A DNA stretch of 42,500 nucleotides from Prorocentrum cordatum (Eukaryota; Sar; Dinophyceae; Prorocentrales; Prorocentraceae), in NCBI GenBank assembly GCA_963575745.1, contig CAUYUJ010008158.1, positions 194,723-237,222 on the forward strand, given 5' to 3'. Position 1 is the stretch's first letter; every line of letters begins with the position of its first letter. Below, in pieces: positions 30,859-40,703 of the stretch. Below the pieces are notes generated by a model that ran no database searches, was not told the origin of the DNA, and saw only the letters and a list, made by a program, of their open reading frames with translations. Made by a program: the position numbers and the translations under genes.

Positions 30859-31221
30859 TCCAGAGCGTTCCAGGACGACGCGCTCAGAGCGTTCCGGACC
30901 GCTCTGAGAGGGTCGCGGCGCCCGAGGCATGCTCCAGAGCCGCCAGGTCTCAGAGATTCTCGATGGGTCCTCGTCCGGTTGTATCCTCGCCCTGGCTCCG
31001 TCTTGCCTCGCTGCTGGCCGACACATTCTGGGCCTGCCTCCCTGTCAGCCTTCTCTTTTTCGGAGATTGCCACACGGGTTTAAAACGACGCGGAGATCGG
31101 GACAAAATCGGATCGGGGTAACTCGAAATCTCTGAGAATCGGCGGCTTTGGAGGATGTATTGGGCGCCGCGGCTTCCAGAGCGTTCCGGAACGCTCTGAG
31201 AGCGCTCCGGAACGCTCTGGA
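30859..31221. mobile_element. foldback element with about 65-bp inverted ends
   Basis: The left end TCCAGAGCGTTCCAGGACGA runs to GGGTCGCGGCGCCC. Its inverted partner runs from GGGCGCCGCGGCTTCCAGAG to GGAACGCTCTGGA. The right arm contains the perfect palindrome CAGAGCGTTCCGGAACGCTCTG in two parts, CAGAGCGTTCC and GGAACGCTCTG. The centre (about 230 bases) has no motif I recognise. Confidence 0.8.
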
Positions 31222-31368
31222 GCGATTTATCCCGATCCTAGCCCTGTTTTAGGGTTCGTTGGACGCGGCCGCTTTCGCGCGCGCGGCTCCGCTCGAGGAG
31301 CGTGGGGGCCGAACTGCGGGCGGGGCGGGCGCCGTTATCCGTCGTGCAGGGCCCATCGTCTTGAAGTG

Positions 31369-31750
31369 GCATCGCTTGGACGTGTGCCTTCTTTGTCGGC
31401 TCGGCCAGCGCCAGAAGTTCTCGGCCAGCTTGGAGCATCGGCCATCCTGAGAAGCAAGTACGCGGGAAACCAAGCAACACGCTTGGCATCGTGAACGTTT
31501 CCTTATTCGGCGTCTTGACGTTGGGCGGAATTTGGGGGGGGGAGTGGGGGGGAGGTCTGGCTCTGGACCTCTGCTTAATGCGACTGTTCGCAGCAGTGCG
31601 TCCTATGGGGGAGACTCCACCTGCTTGAAGCAGGCGCCAAAAGCAGCCAAGATCCACTCCATCGGGTTGGGGGGGGAGGGGGTGCGAGGACCCGTGCCGA
31701 TCGGCAGAACAACGAATAAGAAAACGAACACCTGGACGTCCGAGCGATGG
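31369..31750. mobile_element. family C relative, long or interrupted
   Basis: GCATCGCTTGGACGTGTGCC at the left and GGACGTCCGAGCGATGG at the right are the family C ends, but the element is about 380 bases rather than 122. A G-rich block (about 31531-31556) and other sequence fill the centre, so it probably holds an insertion. The ATG of a downstream frame (31747) is formed by its right end. Confidence 0.65.
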
Positions 31751-31949
31751 CGACTGAACTGGACCTTGCTGCCTCTCCCGACCCTTCGAGGCTGCTGGAC
31801 TTTTGTTTGGGCGACTTTCCTGGACCGACCTCTGGAGGGCCCCCGCTGCCGGCCTCCTTGGTGCAACGCCCACCTCACCTCCATCGTGCTCTCCTCCCTT
31901 GTTCCTCGCCGCCCTCCACCCCCCCTCTTGGCTCTCCCCTGTCGGTCAG

Positions 31950-32940
31950 GGGCTGCTCGGAGTACGAGCTGAGCGTCGGCAAGATTGCCGACACGCTGCA
32001 GAAGGACTACCCGGCAATCTTTGAGCGGGAGCCTGACTTCAGCGTGTATCAGGAGCACGTGTTGTTCGCGCTAGGCCAGCCCTTCCACGTCCAGAAGGTG
32101 GTAGATTACCACAGAGCTCTCTCCTCTTTGCGCCGGCTTGGGAATGGCGTCGTCAAAGATGCCAAGGTGCATTGTCAAGTCTGCGACGGGAAAGCTTATG
32201 GCTATGCTTTGCGGGTGTACTGGAGGTGCGTCGGAATGAGCTATATGTGGACCCCTTTGAATATCTCCGCCGTCTCGTTTTACTCGGTGGAGAAGGAGCA
32301 GATGGGAACCAAAAACGCACCCGCACCTGTCTTCTCTTCCCTCTCTCTACTCTCCCTCCCACGTCGCCCCCTCCGCATTCTCTTCCTGTACACCGTTCTC
32401 TGGAAAAGAAGTTTCCGACGGACCCAAGAGGCCCTGGGAGATGTCTGTAGGCCTCCAGAGATCCCAAGAAGGCCGAGATGTTAAAAACCTCGATCCTCCC
32501 TGATACCTGATCCTCCAGGGACGGGGAGGCAGGGAGCAGGGAGGGGAGATCCCTGCGCACAAGCTTCAGTACATTCTGGACGCCCAGAGGAAATGCCATG
32601 TGCGGATGAGAACGAGTCGCGGCTCCCATACAGAATCAGCCGCCATGTCATCGAGTTCACTGAGATCAGTCCGCCAACGATCCGTAGTCTCCTGCAGAAC
32701 CTCTGGTGGAGGCGTCAGGTAGACCAGCGAGGGCCCGTACTTGCACTGAGGCCTGTGCCAAGTCTGAGCGCTGCAGCCAGTCTTCCACGACGCGTTGAGT
32801 TCTGCAACGCAGGCTGCTTCAGCGCAGCACACCTGCGGCGGTCGTATCACTCCGGGGATTCCGCCCACGGCCGCGCACCGACTCCGACGCCCGGTGTCGC
32901 GTGCCAGGGCACCCTGTCTCCCTTCGCCTCCTGGTGGTGA
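31950..32940 (+). CDS. NTF2-like (DUF2358-type) protein, two-exon candidate gene
   Basis: Exon 1 (31950-32286) follows a long polypyrimidine tract ending GTCGGTCAG. It reads YELSVGKIADTLQKDYPAIF, then EREPDFSVYQEHVLFALGQP and AYGYALRVYWRCVG. This is the pattern of a cone-shaped NTF2-like domain (a DYP..F..PDFS.Y opening and a later charged strand). A 283-base intron with GT at 32287 and AG at 32568-32569 joins FYS to YILDAQRKCH. Exon 2 then changes frame by one base near 32594-32610 and continues as RLPYRISRHVIEFTEISPP and LLQNLWWRRQ to TGA 32938-32940. The first exon and start codon are missing or upstream. The family name is my inference. The frame change could be an assembly error, a further intron boundary, or decay. 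Function is unknown. Confidence 0.5.
32287..32569 (+). other. predicted GT-AG intron
   Basis: Donor TCG|GTGGAG and acceptor CTTCAG|TAC, with pyrimidine-rich sequence near 32330-32400. Removing it joins two segments that read as one domain. Confidence 0.45.
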
Positions 32941-33011
32941 GCACTGGCGCGGCCTGCACGAGGCATGAGCCGGTGTCGAGGGGCGGCGGCAGCTGATAGG
33001 CCTGGGACTTG

Positions 33012-33137
33012 GCATCGCTCGGACGTGTGCATTTATCCCTTCGGCGAGGACCATCGAGGAGCATCCCTGATCATTTGGCGCAAAAGCCACGCACGAAACC
33101 GAAAAAAAAACGCAGGGAATGGACGTCCGAGCGATGG
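33012..33137. mobile_element. MITE-like element, family C copy 3
   Basis: Left GCATCGCTCGGACGTGTGCA, right GGACGTCCGAGCGATGGC, inner CACGAAACCGAAAAAAAAAC. CTTGG precedes this copy and also precedes the copy at 3520. Confidence 0.85.
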
Positions 33138-34195
33138 CCAGTGGGAGGGACTGCGAGCCGTGGCGAGGGCCAGATACAGTTTTCCTTGCCACCTGTGCGC
33201 GTTGCTGCTTCTAGGCCGCTCTCGGGTGTTGCTTGTTTGCCCCCTCTGCTCGGGTCGTCGCGCAACGTGTGCGGTCCCAGCGTGTAGCGCCGCTGTCAGT
33301 GTGCAGTGAGGAAGAAGCGGTCGGCGTCCGGACTGCTTTCGAGCACGATCTTTACGAGGGTGGGCCGTCTTCGCATAGGCTTTGCATTACAGCCGTTCGG
33401 TCGTGCAGCAAACTCATCGCAGTTGGTTGCACGGCAGCAGCGTTGGAGCCAGCAGCGCCGAGATCATGACAGGAGAGGTGCGCAGCCTGGCTGCGAGGGA
33501 AGGGAAGCAATTGTTTTTTGTGCGAAGCGCCTGTCAAAGGGTAGGCGCTCCACCCTCGTCACGTCGGACGGCCCGGCGGTGCAGTGCGCAGCGTCGCTGC
33601 GCATCATCGGTGCAGGCTGCGGTCAGCAGTGGTTTGGATCTCGGCATCCCGTGGCTGCCACCCAGAAAAATCACCTTGTGACGTACCCAACCTACTTACA
33701 TTGAGTGCCAGGAGTTGGCCAGGGCAGTGACAGGGCAGGCGCCGTTGTCTGTTGTGCAAGCTACGTGGGTTACGCACACGTGGCATGATTCACAGGAGCA
33801 GTAGAAGCACGAGGAACGAGGGGAACGAAGAGCAGGAAAATGGGGGTGGGAACGAAGAGCAGGAAAAGGACGCGAGAGGGGCCGAACAGTCAGCGTGGCA
33901 GCAGCAGAGAGAGGGTGACAGGGGGATATTGACGTCGACAAAAACGACGGGAGACAGGATAATGTTGCTATTGCCCGTCGTACGCTGAAGATGCAGTGTT
34001 GCCTGCGGCATGTCGCCGCAGCGCTCGAAATTATGGGTCTTGCTTATAGCTAGTGCAAGAAGCGAACGAGGCCTAGCTCGCCCGCCAGCTTCTCTGCCTC
34101 CTTCCTGCACCTTTCAGTGCAGGAGCTAAGCGCTCGAAGGCGCGCCGCAAGGTTTGCGTGCGGCCGCGGGCCAGGACATCCAGGGCGGGGTCGCG
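33138..34195. other. unassigned sequence
   Basis: A short tandem duplication GAACGAAGAGCAGGAAAA lies near 33824 and 33851. No gene or RNA is recognised. Confidence 0.4.
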
Positions 34196-35397
34196 TATCA
34201 TATCGTCAGGAGGTTGTCCACGGTCGTCGCCTTCGGCAGCATCATGTAGAGATGCAGCCAGAAGTAGTCGATTTTCTTACCATCCCTGCACCTGGCGTCG
34301 ACAATGACACCGCGGTGCATGGTGCGGCCCTGGCAGACCGTGGACGTCAGGATTCTAGCATGGGGGATGGCCAGGCCGGTGCTCATGACCGTACGCTTTA
34401 GGAAGTTAGGCGGATTTGAATTTTGCGGCTTGATGAAGGCGCGCCGCGTCCGCGGCGTTGATGCTGTCGTCGAGTTCCGCGAGCGTCTTGCCGCATGGGC
34501 CTTTTTGTATTTGTCCACGCGCACCCACACGCCATACGGCAGGTGCCGCAGGTATGCCAGACGTCGCTCGACCTTCGCTGCCTCTATGTCGTCCTCATAC
34601 TTCGGGTTGACGACCACTTGGGCGACCTCGCTCTCGGCGTTTTGGACGACCCCCCGGTTTGGTCCAGGTGCTATAGCAGGCGGACGCGCGTGCCCGCGTG
34701 CAAGGGTATCATCCTGCGCATGCCGCCCGTTTGACCGGGGTTGGCGCAGTTGACCAGTTTTGCGGCCATGTCAACGGGCAGCGAGGGCGATGATCGGTCA
34801 GCTGGCATTTGGGCGAGGTCGAATACCCGCCCGGGAGACGTCGCGCCCCTCCCCGCGCGCGTCATCATCCACCGAACCGCGTCACCATGCGATCATGTGT
34901 CCCGTCTGGAACCGCTCCTTGCCCAGCCGCCTGTCGTTGGGTTTCATTCGGATGCGGTTCCGGGTATCCGCGATCTTCTGAGGCGCCCTGCCTTGTCTTG
35001 GCTTGCGCGCGAAGTTGATAATGTCGTCGAGGTCGGGGTCCTTGAAGCGGCTGGTGGCCTGGAGCTCTATGCGTAGGCAGTGTCGCAGAAGGCCTTCATG
35101 TTTCTCTGGTGCCCCACGGGTGGCCCATCCTTCCGACTGTCGCCGGCCGCCAGCATTTGCAAGCCGGACAAAAGAGACGTGCCAGACCCAGTTGGCTTCA
35201 GCTGCAGGAAATCCCCGAGGTAGATCACGATGGGAATGTGGCCGAATACACAAGAGAGCCTCGGGTAGGTCGCCTCCTGCAACTTTCAGTTTTCGCCGCG
35301 CCTGGCGTGGAATGCGCGGCAAGCCAGCATGTTGGAGAGGTTCGGCGAGACCACGCTGCTTTCCTCGATGACGAACATCCGCAACGGCACATCTCAA
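34196..35397 (-). pseudogene. PIF1-like helicase, truncated and frameshifted
   Basis: Read on the minus strand, the domain order is that of the C-terminal two thirds of a PIF1/Helitron-type superfamily 1B helicase. VIEESSVVSPNLSNMLACRA (about 35375) is the Walker B region, with the usual DE replaced by EE. PIVIYLGDFLQLKPTGSGTS (about 35225) is motif III-like. FKDPDLDDIINFARKPRQGR follows (about 35040). TGGMRRMIPLHAGTRVRLL ends near 34671. AEVAQVVVNPKYEDD-type sequence (about 34620) and finally DYFWLHLYMMLPKATTVDNL end at TGA near 34196. An in-frame stop near 35287, a frame change near 35070 and stops near 34880 and 34670 break it. The Walker A end is missing. The 100-bp satellite begins about 50 bases upstream. 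Confidence 0.8.
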
Positions 35398-35446
35398 AAT
35401 CTCCTCATGTTCCGGGCGCCCCAAAATAAAGCCCCAGTGGTTCTCG

Positions 35447-36551
35447 AATGTGGCGACGCTTTCCCACATCACAGCTCACAGGAATGGCGAGGTCTAATCT
35501 AAATCCCGGTGCGACGTCACTCCGCTGGAGCCCCCAGCAGCCCTCGACAATGGCAACAGTTTCGCGGCCCCCAGCCCCGCAGGGATGACGAGGTCCGATA
35601 TGAGTTTGCGTAGCACGTCATTTCGCTGGACCCCCCAACAGCCTTCGAAATTGGCCACACTTTCGCTTACCTTAGCCCCACAGGGATGGCGAGGTCCAAT
35701 CTGAATTGCGTAGCGCGTCAATCCGGTGGAACCCCCAGCGCCCCCCGATGTTTGTCAACATTTTCGGAGGTCGCAGCCGCGCAGGGATGGCGAGGTCTAG
35801 TTTGAATTTGCGTGGCACGTCACTCCGCTGGACACCCGCGCGCCCTCGAAAGCGGCGGCAGTTTCGCAGACCGCAGCCCCGCAGGGATGGCGAGGTCAGT
35901 CTGAACCTGCGTAGCACGTCATTCCGCTTGACCCTCCAGCAACCCTCGACAATGGCAACCATTTCGCAGATCGCAGTCCCATAGGGATGGCGAGGTCCAG
36001 TCTGAATCTGCGTGGCACGTCACTCTGGTGGACACCCCAGCCTTCGAAAGTGGCGGCATTTTTCCCAGATCGCAGCCCCGCAGGGATGGCGAGGTCCAAT
36101 ATGAACCTGCGTAGCACGTCGATCTTGTGGACCCCCCCAGCAGCCCTCGAAACTGGCGGGGGGTTCGCAGACCGCAGCCCCACAGGGATGGCGAGGTCCA
36201 GTGTGAATCTGCTTAGCACGTCACTCTGCCAGACCCCCCAGCATCTTTCGTCGCGACAGTTCTGCGCATTACAGCCCCGCAGGGGTGGCGAGGTCTAGTT
36301 CGACTCTGCGTAGCACGCCACCTACGCGCACCTTCGAATGTGGCGACAATTTCGCAAACCGCAGCCCCACAGGGATGGTTAGGTCCAATCTGAACTTGCG
36401 TAGCACGTCACTCCGCTGGACCCCGCAGCAACCGTCGACAATGGCGACAGACTCGCAGACCGCAGCCCCATAGGGATGGGGAGGTCCAGTGTGAATCTGC
36501 GTGGCGCGGCACTCCGACAGACCCCTAGCAGTCTTCGAAAGTGGCGACCCG
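35447..36551. repeat. 100-bp satellite, 11 copies
   Basis: The motif GGGATGGCGAGGTCCA, followed by TCTGAATCTGCGTAGCACGT, recurs near 35481, 35581, 35683, 35784, 35884, 35984, 36082, 36183, 36283, 36371 and 36474. The period is close to 100 bases. The rest of each unit reads CTCGAAAGTGGCGAC, TTTCGCAGACCGCAGCCCC. One register shift (88 bases) occurs near 36283-36371. Confidence 0.95.
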
Positions 36552-36869
36552 CACATCGCCCCCCCCCCCCCCCCCGCACACACACACACACCGAGCATCC
36601 GGGCAGGACGACGAGGTAGGAAACAGGGTCGCAGGCATGAGTAGTAAGAGGCAGAAGAGAAGAGGAGGAAAGGGGGGAGGCGGGAAAAGGGAGGTGGAGG
36701 CCACAGTGCCCCATTCGAAACGAGCACCCAATGCGCGAGGGTTGGGAAAAACGCCCGTGTAGGGCTGTCGTGCTGGACTCCCTCCTCCTCCCCCCCTCCT
36801 CCTCCTCTTCCTCCTGCTCGCTGTTGGCAGAAGCGTATGAGCGTGTGCGTGTGCGTGTGTGCGTGTGGA
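36552..36869. other. low-complexity stretch before the second LINE
   Basis: A C run and CA repeat (36558-36592), purine-rich GGAGG sequence, a CCT run (about 36780-36815) and a GT-rich run up to 36868. No gene is seen. Confidence 0.6.
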
Positions 36870-37960
36870 CCATCGGTGAGTTGCGGCTCCTACCCGTCGA
36901 GTTGCGCGCCTGGGTCGCGGATCTGCTCGAGGAGGTCGAGGGGTCCAGGCTGTGGCCGCAGGAACCCGCGCAACCCGAAGGGCTGCTGTTGCCGAAACTT
37001 GGGGGTGACAGGCCGCTGGGGCGCTGGCCGATTTGGATATTGCCGATCCAATATCGCCTCTGGGCGGCAGGGCGTGCGCGCTTGTTCTCGCAGCGGCGCG
37101 CTCTTCGTTGGGCGGCAGTGCGTGGCGGCGCGGCCCATGAGAGCTGGAGGCGGCGGACGCGCTCTCCGAGGAGATGGCTGGGGCAGCGCTTGACTGGTCG
37201 AAGGCTTACGGCAACGTCGACCTCCACCGCGCTGCCAGGTGCCTTCGAGCGCGTTGGCACGTCTGCTCGGATCTGGAAGCCAGCGCCGAGCTCCTAGACA
37301 GCGCTCCGCAGGGTCCAGGTTGGACAGGCGCTCGGCGACCCGTGGCTGCCCGCGCGCGGTTTGCTGCCGGGCTGCCCACTGGCGGTGTTCATCCTGGAAG
37401 TTTTCATGTGCCCTTGGGTGCGCCGCGCGGGTGCTACCAGCGACCATCTCCGCAGACGCGTGTACGTCGTCGATTCCACCATCTGGGAGCGCGTCGCGGC
37501 TGGCTTCGGCGCGGACGCGACCGAGGAGGTGCGGCAGGCGCTCTGCGCCGCGGGGGCGTTCGAGCAGGCGCTGGGCTGGCAGCTTAAGCGCCGCAAGAGC
37601 GGCACTTCGCGGGCAGCCAGGCCCTGCGGCAATGGCTCGCGGCGCAGACGCCTGGCGTCCAGGCGAGCCCGGATTTTCGTGGCTGCATGGGGAGTCCTCG
37701 CCAACGCTGGCTGTGGCCGCCGTTGCGCCGTCTCGGCAGCGCGGCTCCGCGGCGCGCAGGGCAGTTTTCGGGCGGCTCGGGCGCTTGCCGGTGGGTTTCG
37801 GGCAGCGCTGCCTGCTGGGGGCGGCAGCGGGCACTGCAGCTGGGACGTATGGAGCTGCCTGTGGCTGGCCGCCGGCGAAGGAGCTCAGCGGCGGCAGTGA
37901 TGATCGCGCCGCTCTGGCAGGCAGCGAAATCCCTCCGACCCGGCCAGTTCCCCTCTGAGT
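36870..37960 (+). pseudogene. second LINE-type reverse transcriptase relic
   Basis: The reverse transcriptase blocks lie in order but in different frames. LRAWVADLLEEVEGSRLWPQ and LLLPKLGGDRPLGRWPIWIL are near 36900-37040. Motif A, AGAALDWSKAYGNV, is at about 37174. LLPGCPLAVFILEVF is at 37361. Motif C, RVYVVDSTIW, is at about 37457-37486, where the expected YVDD is YVVD (GTC at 37469-37471). GAFEQALGWQLKRRKSG is near 37554, and a thumb-like region with GTYGAACGWPPAKELS is near 37840. No endonuclease domain is present upstream, so this is a 5'-truncated copy. The loss of a catalytic Asp and at least three frame changes make it dead. Confidence 0.85.
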
Positions 37961-39173
37961 TGTGGAGGGGGACCACCAAGGCCCGGCGGCGGCGCCGGGC
38001 CGGTCGCGGCCGCGCTCCAGAGTTTGACAGAATTGACACCGAGAGTTGGGCGGGCGCGCCGGTTGCGCCCAGGGAAGCGCCCCGCCCAGAAGCCCCTTGC
38101 AGGACACGCGAGCGGTGCTATTAGAAGCCTGGCCCCAGCGCGAGGCCCGGCGGCTAGCCGGCAGGCGCGCTGACCTCCGGCACGCCGACATTGGCGTCGA
38201 CCGCTGGGCATCGAGGCGGCTCCTGACCAGCGGCTCGCTGGCGGTGGACGCCGCAGGGGCGCTGCGCGAGGTGCTCGCCAGGCAACGTGATCACTTAGTC
38301 CGTTGTCGCGAAGTGGGCGCGGCCTGCTGCCTGCCCGCGCTGCGGCGCGCCTCTGGAGGACCTCGAGCACTGCTCGTGGACTTGCCCGCGCTGGGAGCCC
38401 GAATTCCGAGCGGGGTTGCAGCCAGAGGTTTTCATTGCAGAGGCCGCCCGCGCTTGCCTGCCTTCGGAGGCAGCGCGCGCCGGCGTCTTGCACCGGAGCC
38501 CTCGCCTGGTGGTCCTCGCGGAGGAAACCCGCCACCCTCGCCGCGACGCCGACCATGCGGGCGAGCGAGGGATGTCCGAGGGGGGCCGCGCGGGTAACGC
38601 GGAAGTGGGCCGCGTGGAAGGCTGGCCCCTGAGACCCAGTTGCTTGCAACCGTGTTGTGCCAGGATCGCAAGCAGGAGCTCGACGCGCTGGCCGCGGTGT
38701 CGAGGGTTGTGGCGTTCGTGGAGCTCGTAGCGCTCAAAGCCAACCATGCGCCGCGCGGCGCAGCAGGGCCGCGCGTTCGGCGTCGCTGGACGGCGCAGCG
38801 TGCCGCGCGGCCCCGGCAGGCCCCGCTGGACCGCGTTGCGAGGCCTGCGGCCGCGGGCGGCGCGGCCGCGGCTGCCCAGCCAGCTGCCCTGCTCGCGCCG
38901 GCGGCCGCGGTTGAGTCGCCGTTCGCAGGTCACGCCTGGCGGCCGCGCTCGGCGTCCCACGGGACGGGCTGGGTCGCCTGCGTCCGCTGCAACGAATGGG
39001 CAGAGCAGTGGCGGGGCCAGCCGTGCGCCGGCTGGGTGGCGACGCTGTCGCCGCGCGCGGCGGGCCTGCTGCTGCTGCCCGCGACCCGCGGCTGGGGCGC
39101 GGAGGCCGACTGGCGGGCGGCGTTGCGGGCGCGGCTCGCCGCGCATCCTGGGGCGCCCGAAGCGGCGGGCTAA
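37961..39173 (+). pseudogene. second LINE relic, C-terminal and zinc-finger region
   Basis: WPQREARRLAGRRADLRHAD-type sequence (about 38125) leads to a zinc-finger-like CPRCGAPLEDLEHCSWTCPRW, quoted here as CPRCGAPLEDLEH and CSWTCPRW (about 38329-38395), in a different frame. A last frame (38640-39173) ends with HAWRPRSASHGTGWVACVRC, NEWAEQWRG and TAA at 39171-39173. It resembles C-terminal Cys/His blocks of dinoflagellate LINE polyproteins. The coding end lies 65 bases before a CCT microsatellite. Confidence 0.65.
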
Positions 39174-39238
39174 TTGGTTGAATTGGCGGCACCGCCGTTG
39201 GCACGGGGGGAGGCCGCGCGCCGACCTCACCGCCTTCC

Positions 39239-39300
39239 GTCCTCCTCCTCCTCCTCCTCCTCCTCCTCCTCCTCCTCCTCCTCCTCCTCCTCCCTCCCTC
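39239..39300. repeat. CCT trinucleotide microsatellite
   Basis: A nearly pure CCT run downstream of the second LINE, possibly its 3' tail. Confidence 0.95.
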
Positions 39301-39725
39301 TCCCCGCCACAGGGCAGCCTTCGCGCTGGTAAAAGGTGTGCGTGCGCGTGTGATTATGAGTGTGTGTATGTTATTTAATCGCTTCGCTCATTACGCCGGC
39401 CCGTATTGGTGCACGGCTGTCGACTGCCCGTGTGGTCGTTGTCAATGGGCTGTTGTTAGGTCGTGTTTTGTTTATGGATGGCTGGCTTTGGGTGATTTCG
39501 CAGGCGGGAGCCATTCTTTGCCCGCCTGGACCTTCAGTTTCGGAAGGTGGCGGCTCGTGAATACGATCGCAGGGAACAAGACAACATTCTGCAGTTTCCT
39601 TTTTCCCGGAAAGGACTCGAGCCCAGGGTTCTCTTTTAGATGGTTTACCCCCTGGTTTCGACGGCTGTAGGGCCGGTGAAATTATTCTGCGATAAATTAC
39701 GTGCGGGAGTAGGGCCGGCGGATTT
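39301..39725. other. unassigned sequence
   Basis: No gene, RNA or repeat is recognised. Confidence 0.4.
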
Positions 39726-40262
39726 TTTTTGAGGATGTCCCTAGCGAAACGCTTGTTTTTTTTTTCAGAATTTGTTGAGGATGTCTCGGGCGAAACGCTG
39801 GTTTTGTAGAGTTGGGGATGTCTCGAGCGAAACGCTTGTTTTCAGAATTTGTTGAGGATGTCTGGAGCGAAACGCTGCTTTTGCAGAGCCGACCGCGACG
39901 CGGAAAAGCGCCCCGCGCGCAGGAATTCCGATGATGTTTCGCGCGTGCCGCGTCCCGCGCGCAGGAATTTCGAGGATGTCTCGACTAATTCGTTTGTTTT
40001 GCCAGGATTTCCTGGAATTTTGGCAGAATGTCTCGAGCGAAATGCTTGTCTTTCATAATTTGTTGAAGACGTTTCGAGCAAAATTGGGGGGTGTCTCGAG
40101 CGGGGGCCTCGTGGGGGGCCAGAATTCAGAGGATGCCTCAGGCGAAATGCTTGTTTTCACGTCCCGCTCGCAAGAATTCCGAGGATGTCTCGCGCATGCC
40201 GCGTCCCGCGCGCAGGAATTCTGAGGATGTTGGCAGGATGTCTCGAGCGAAACGCTTGTCCC
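39726..40262 (+). repeat. GAGGATGTCTCGAGCGAAACGC minisatellite (diverged)
   Basis: About twelve units of 36-46 bases contain GAGGATGTCTCGAGCGAAAC, GCTTGTTTTC and AGAATTTGTT. Several units have a GCGTCCCGCGCGCAGGAATT variant. Single inverted copies of the core (CGCTCGAGACATCCTC-like) occur near 12872, 19330 and 19719, so the unit is dispersed as well as tandem. Confidence 0.8.
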
Positions 40263-40265
40263 CAA

Positions 40266-40593
40266 CACGTTCCGTAGCGCGTCCCCTTGGCACGTCCCGC
40301 GGTGCGTCCCCATGGCACGTCCCTTGGCACGTCGCTTGGCGGGTCCCTTGAGACGTTCCGCGTCGCGTCCTCCTGGCATGTCCCCTTGTCAATTAGCTCT
40401 GGGGCAGCTACTATGTGTTCAGGCAGCTCGAGCTTAAGATCCACATCAGTTCGGTCAGGACTCGGATGCAAAGGAGGACTCGATCCACGAGGCTATCGAG
40501 CACAATCGCGCCATGGCATATCGCAATTCAGCACGGCGCTGCACAGCACAGATTTCGGCACGGTACATCAAGATCGATACCTTCAGAATTGCA
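40266..40593 (+). repeat. 438-bp tandem duplication, copy 1
   Basis: It runs from ACGTTCCGTAGCGCGTCCCC to GATCGATACCTTCAG. The first third is a CACGTCCCTTGG-type array, and the rest is unique sequence such as GCAGCTCGAGCTTAAGATCC and GGACTCGGATGCAAAGGAGG. Confidence 0.9.
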
Positions 40594-40703
40594 ACTTGGC
40601 ACGTTCCTTGGCACGGCACGTTCTGTGTGGGCGTCCCTTGGCGAGTCCCCCTGGCACGTCGCGTGGCGCGTCCCCTGGCACATCCCGTGGCACATCCATT
40701 GGC
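40594..40703. repeat. CACGTYCCTTGG minisatellite between the two copies
   Basis: Units of 12-13 bases (GGCACGTCCCCTGGCACAT) continue the array into the second copy. Confidence 0.75.

Noticed and set aside
31248-31256. Telomere-like TTTAGGG
   Set aside because: A single occurrence, not an array.
35447-36551. CRISPR-like array
   Set aside because: The whole 100-base unit is repeated, with no unique spacers between short repeats.
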